This document shows positions 7,548-8,511 of a stretch of 8,511 bases of DNA, in pieces. This DNA comes from BRH-c32 sp041674625 (lineage in GTDB: Bacteria > Bacteroidota > Ignavibacteria > Ignavibacteriales > Melioribacteraceae). How positions within the stretch are numbered: position 1 is the first letter of the stretch; each line of letters begins with the position of its first letter. The notes beneath the pieces were generated by a model that searched no databases, had not been told where the DNA came from, and saw nothing but the letters and a program-made list of their open reading frames with translations. A program made the translations under genes and the position numbers. Location of the stretch: assembly GCA_041674625.1 (NCBI GenBank), contig JBAYVI010000134.1:1-8511 (forward strand), written 5' to 3'.

Positions 7548-8511
7548 TTACGAATCAGATATCCAAAAAGGTTAATAAACCTAATGGAGACGTTACCGGT
7601 AATTTCCGGGACAATACTTCTACTATTCATTTCTTATGCGATGGCGTCGGCTCCGGTCTCAAAGCAAACCTTGCCGCCACTATGACTATATCGCGAATGA
7701 AGGAGATGATTGCTTCCGGGTTTACTCTTCGGCAGACTTTCAATTCCGTAATTAAAACAATGGAAGATGCACGTTCTAAAGACCTTCCATGTGCTTTCTT
7801 CTCATCTATCAGAATCTTGAATGATGGAGTAGCTTCCGTTTTTACTTATGATATGCCTGAACCAATATTCGTAGCAAAAAGATATTCTACTTTGTTAAAA
7901 GGAATAACCCATCAATTCGGAGATGGTGTTGTAAGCGAATGGAATTGCTCGCTTGCGATTGGCGAAGGTCTTTTATTAATGAGCGATGGTATAACTCAAG
8001 CCGGACTTGGAAAAGGTCTTCCTTATGGCTGGGGGAGTGAGAATGTAAATAAATTTGTTAATGATGCTCTTAAGAATGGAGCAAGAACAAGCGAACTTCC
8101 TAAGTTAATAATTGATGAAGCTCTCCGCTATTGGCATAATGAACCGGGAGATGATTTGACTATCTCTTTCGTACATTGTCGGAAAGGTCGAGTAGCAAAT
8201 CTTTTTAGCGGTCCGCCGGCTAAACCAGAAGATGATTATAATTTAGTCTCAAGATTCCTTGCTAATGACGGACTTAAAATTGTATGCGGGGCTACTACAG
8301 CTAAGATTACGGCAAAAGTGCTTAATAAAGAATTTGAGATTAACCCAAGTTTTAATAGTATGATCGCCCCTCCCGATTATTCAATAGAAGGAATTGACCT
8401 TGTTACAGAAGGTGCTGTTACTCTTAATCAATTATATAACGTATGGGACGAAAATTTTTCTAAGTTTGAAAAGAATAGTGCCGTTACTGAACTTTACTCA
8501 ATGCTTAACGG
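7523..8511 (+). CDS. SpoIIE/PP2C-type serine phosphatase with an uncharacterised C-terminal extension (3' end outside window)
   Basis: The frame stays open from ATG 7523 to the window edge, giving 329 visible residues. Residues 1-218 form a SpoIIE-type PP2C phosphatase domain. Metal-binding acidic motifs are GD at 22-23, DGVGSG at 40-45, SDGIT at 154-158 and GDDLTI at 209-214, in the family order and spacing. Such enzymes dephosphorylate Ser/Thr on partner proteins, often anti-sigma antagonists. From residue 220 a further domain of at least 110 residues begins (LFSGPPAKPEDD, IVCGATTAKI, IEGIDLVTEGAVTL). I recall similar tails on phosphatases beside hydrogenase-like PAS proteins in Clostridia, but know of no assigned function. 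There is no membrane segment or built-in sensor. The start overlaps the previous gene by 25 nt with almost no ribosome site; TTG 7517 is the only other in-frame start before a stop, so coupled translation is likely. The natural regulator is the PAS protein upstream (inference). Confidence 0.87.
   Translation, partial: MGYIHTEIITNQISKKVNKPNGDVTGNFRDNTSTIHFLCDGVGSGLKANLAATMTISRMKEMIASGFTLRQTFNSVIKTMEDARSKDLPCAFFSSIRILNDGVASVFTYDMPEPIFVAKRYSTLLKGITHQFGDGVVSEWNCSLAIGEGLLLMSDGITQAGLGKGLPYGWGSENVNKFVNDALKNGARTSELPKLIIDEALRYWHNEPGDDLTISFVHCRKGRVANLFSGPPAKPEDDYNLVSRFLANDGLKIVCGATTAKITAKVLNKEFEINPSFNSMIAPPDYSIEGIDLVTEGAVTLNQLYNVWDENFSKFEKNSAVTELYSMLN

Noticed and set aside
7388..7630. Minus-strand open frame across the sensor/phosphatase junction
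   Set aside because: Both plus-strand genes are clearly coding here; the antisense product is Ser-rich and unrecognisable.
1..8511. CRISPR array, tRNA, rRNA, insertion sequence or attachment site
   Set aside because: Read for these on both strands; apart from the operator array no regular repeats, cloverleaf, transposase motifs or terminal inverted repeats were seen.

Overview
The window is AT-rich, densely coding and entirely plus-strand in its real genes. It suggests an anaerobic or fermentative diderm bacterium. The evidence is the tail of a FadL-type outer-membrane barrel followed by an NADH-linked [FeFe]-hydrogenase operon. The FadL-type tail and the AT-rich genes would fit the Bacteroidota/Ignavibacteria side of the FCB group, but that placement is inference from general resemblance and is not proven by any marker here.

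Layout. Positions 1-416 hold the 3' end of a FadL/OmpP1-like porin gene, closed by a clear intrinsic terminator (423-451). Positions 452-648 hold no convincing gene, only a possible decayed small minus-strand ORF. Positions 649-705 are a compact regulatory region: a sigma70-like promoter, then three identical TATCGATA palindromes spaced exactly 14 bp apart, the last touching the ribosome binding site of rex. From 711 to the right edge, six genes run with no gap over 2 bp: rex, hydC (NuoE-like), hydB (NuoF-like), hydA (catalytic [FeFe]-hydrogenase), a [FeFe]-hydrogenase-like PAS protein, and a SpoIIE/PP2C-type phosphatase cut by the window end. Four of the five junctions overlap (4, 20, 32 and 25 nt), so this is very probably one translationally coupled transcript.

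How the genes fit together. HydA, HydB and HydC carry every cofactor motif of the trimeric, NAD-linked, probably electron-bifurcating [FeFe]-hydrogenase. That enzyme couples oxidation of NADH plus reduced ferredoxin to H2 evolution, and can run in reverse. Rex senses NADH/NAD+ and is placed to repress its own operon through the TATCGATA array. The fifth gene keeps the four cysteines that would bind an H-cluster but has lost several proton-path residues, and adds an Fe-S domain, a PAS domain and a helical tail. This is the plan of a sensory (group C type) hydrogenase, not an enzyme. Its overlapping neighbour is a PP2C-like phosphatase with an additional C-terminal domain of about 110 residues or more that I cannot assign. 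The window therefore combines a pyridine-nucleotide sensor, an H2-producing enzyme and a probable H2/redox sensor with a phosphatase output. The phosphatase target, any partner kinase or anti-sigma protein, and the HydE/F/G maturases are not in the window. The sensor-phosphatase pair is the least understood part and the most worth following.
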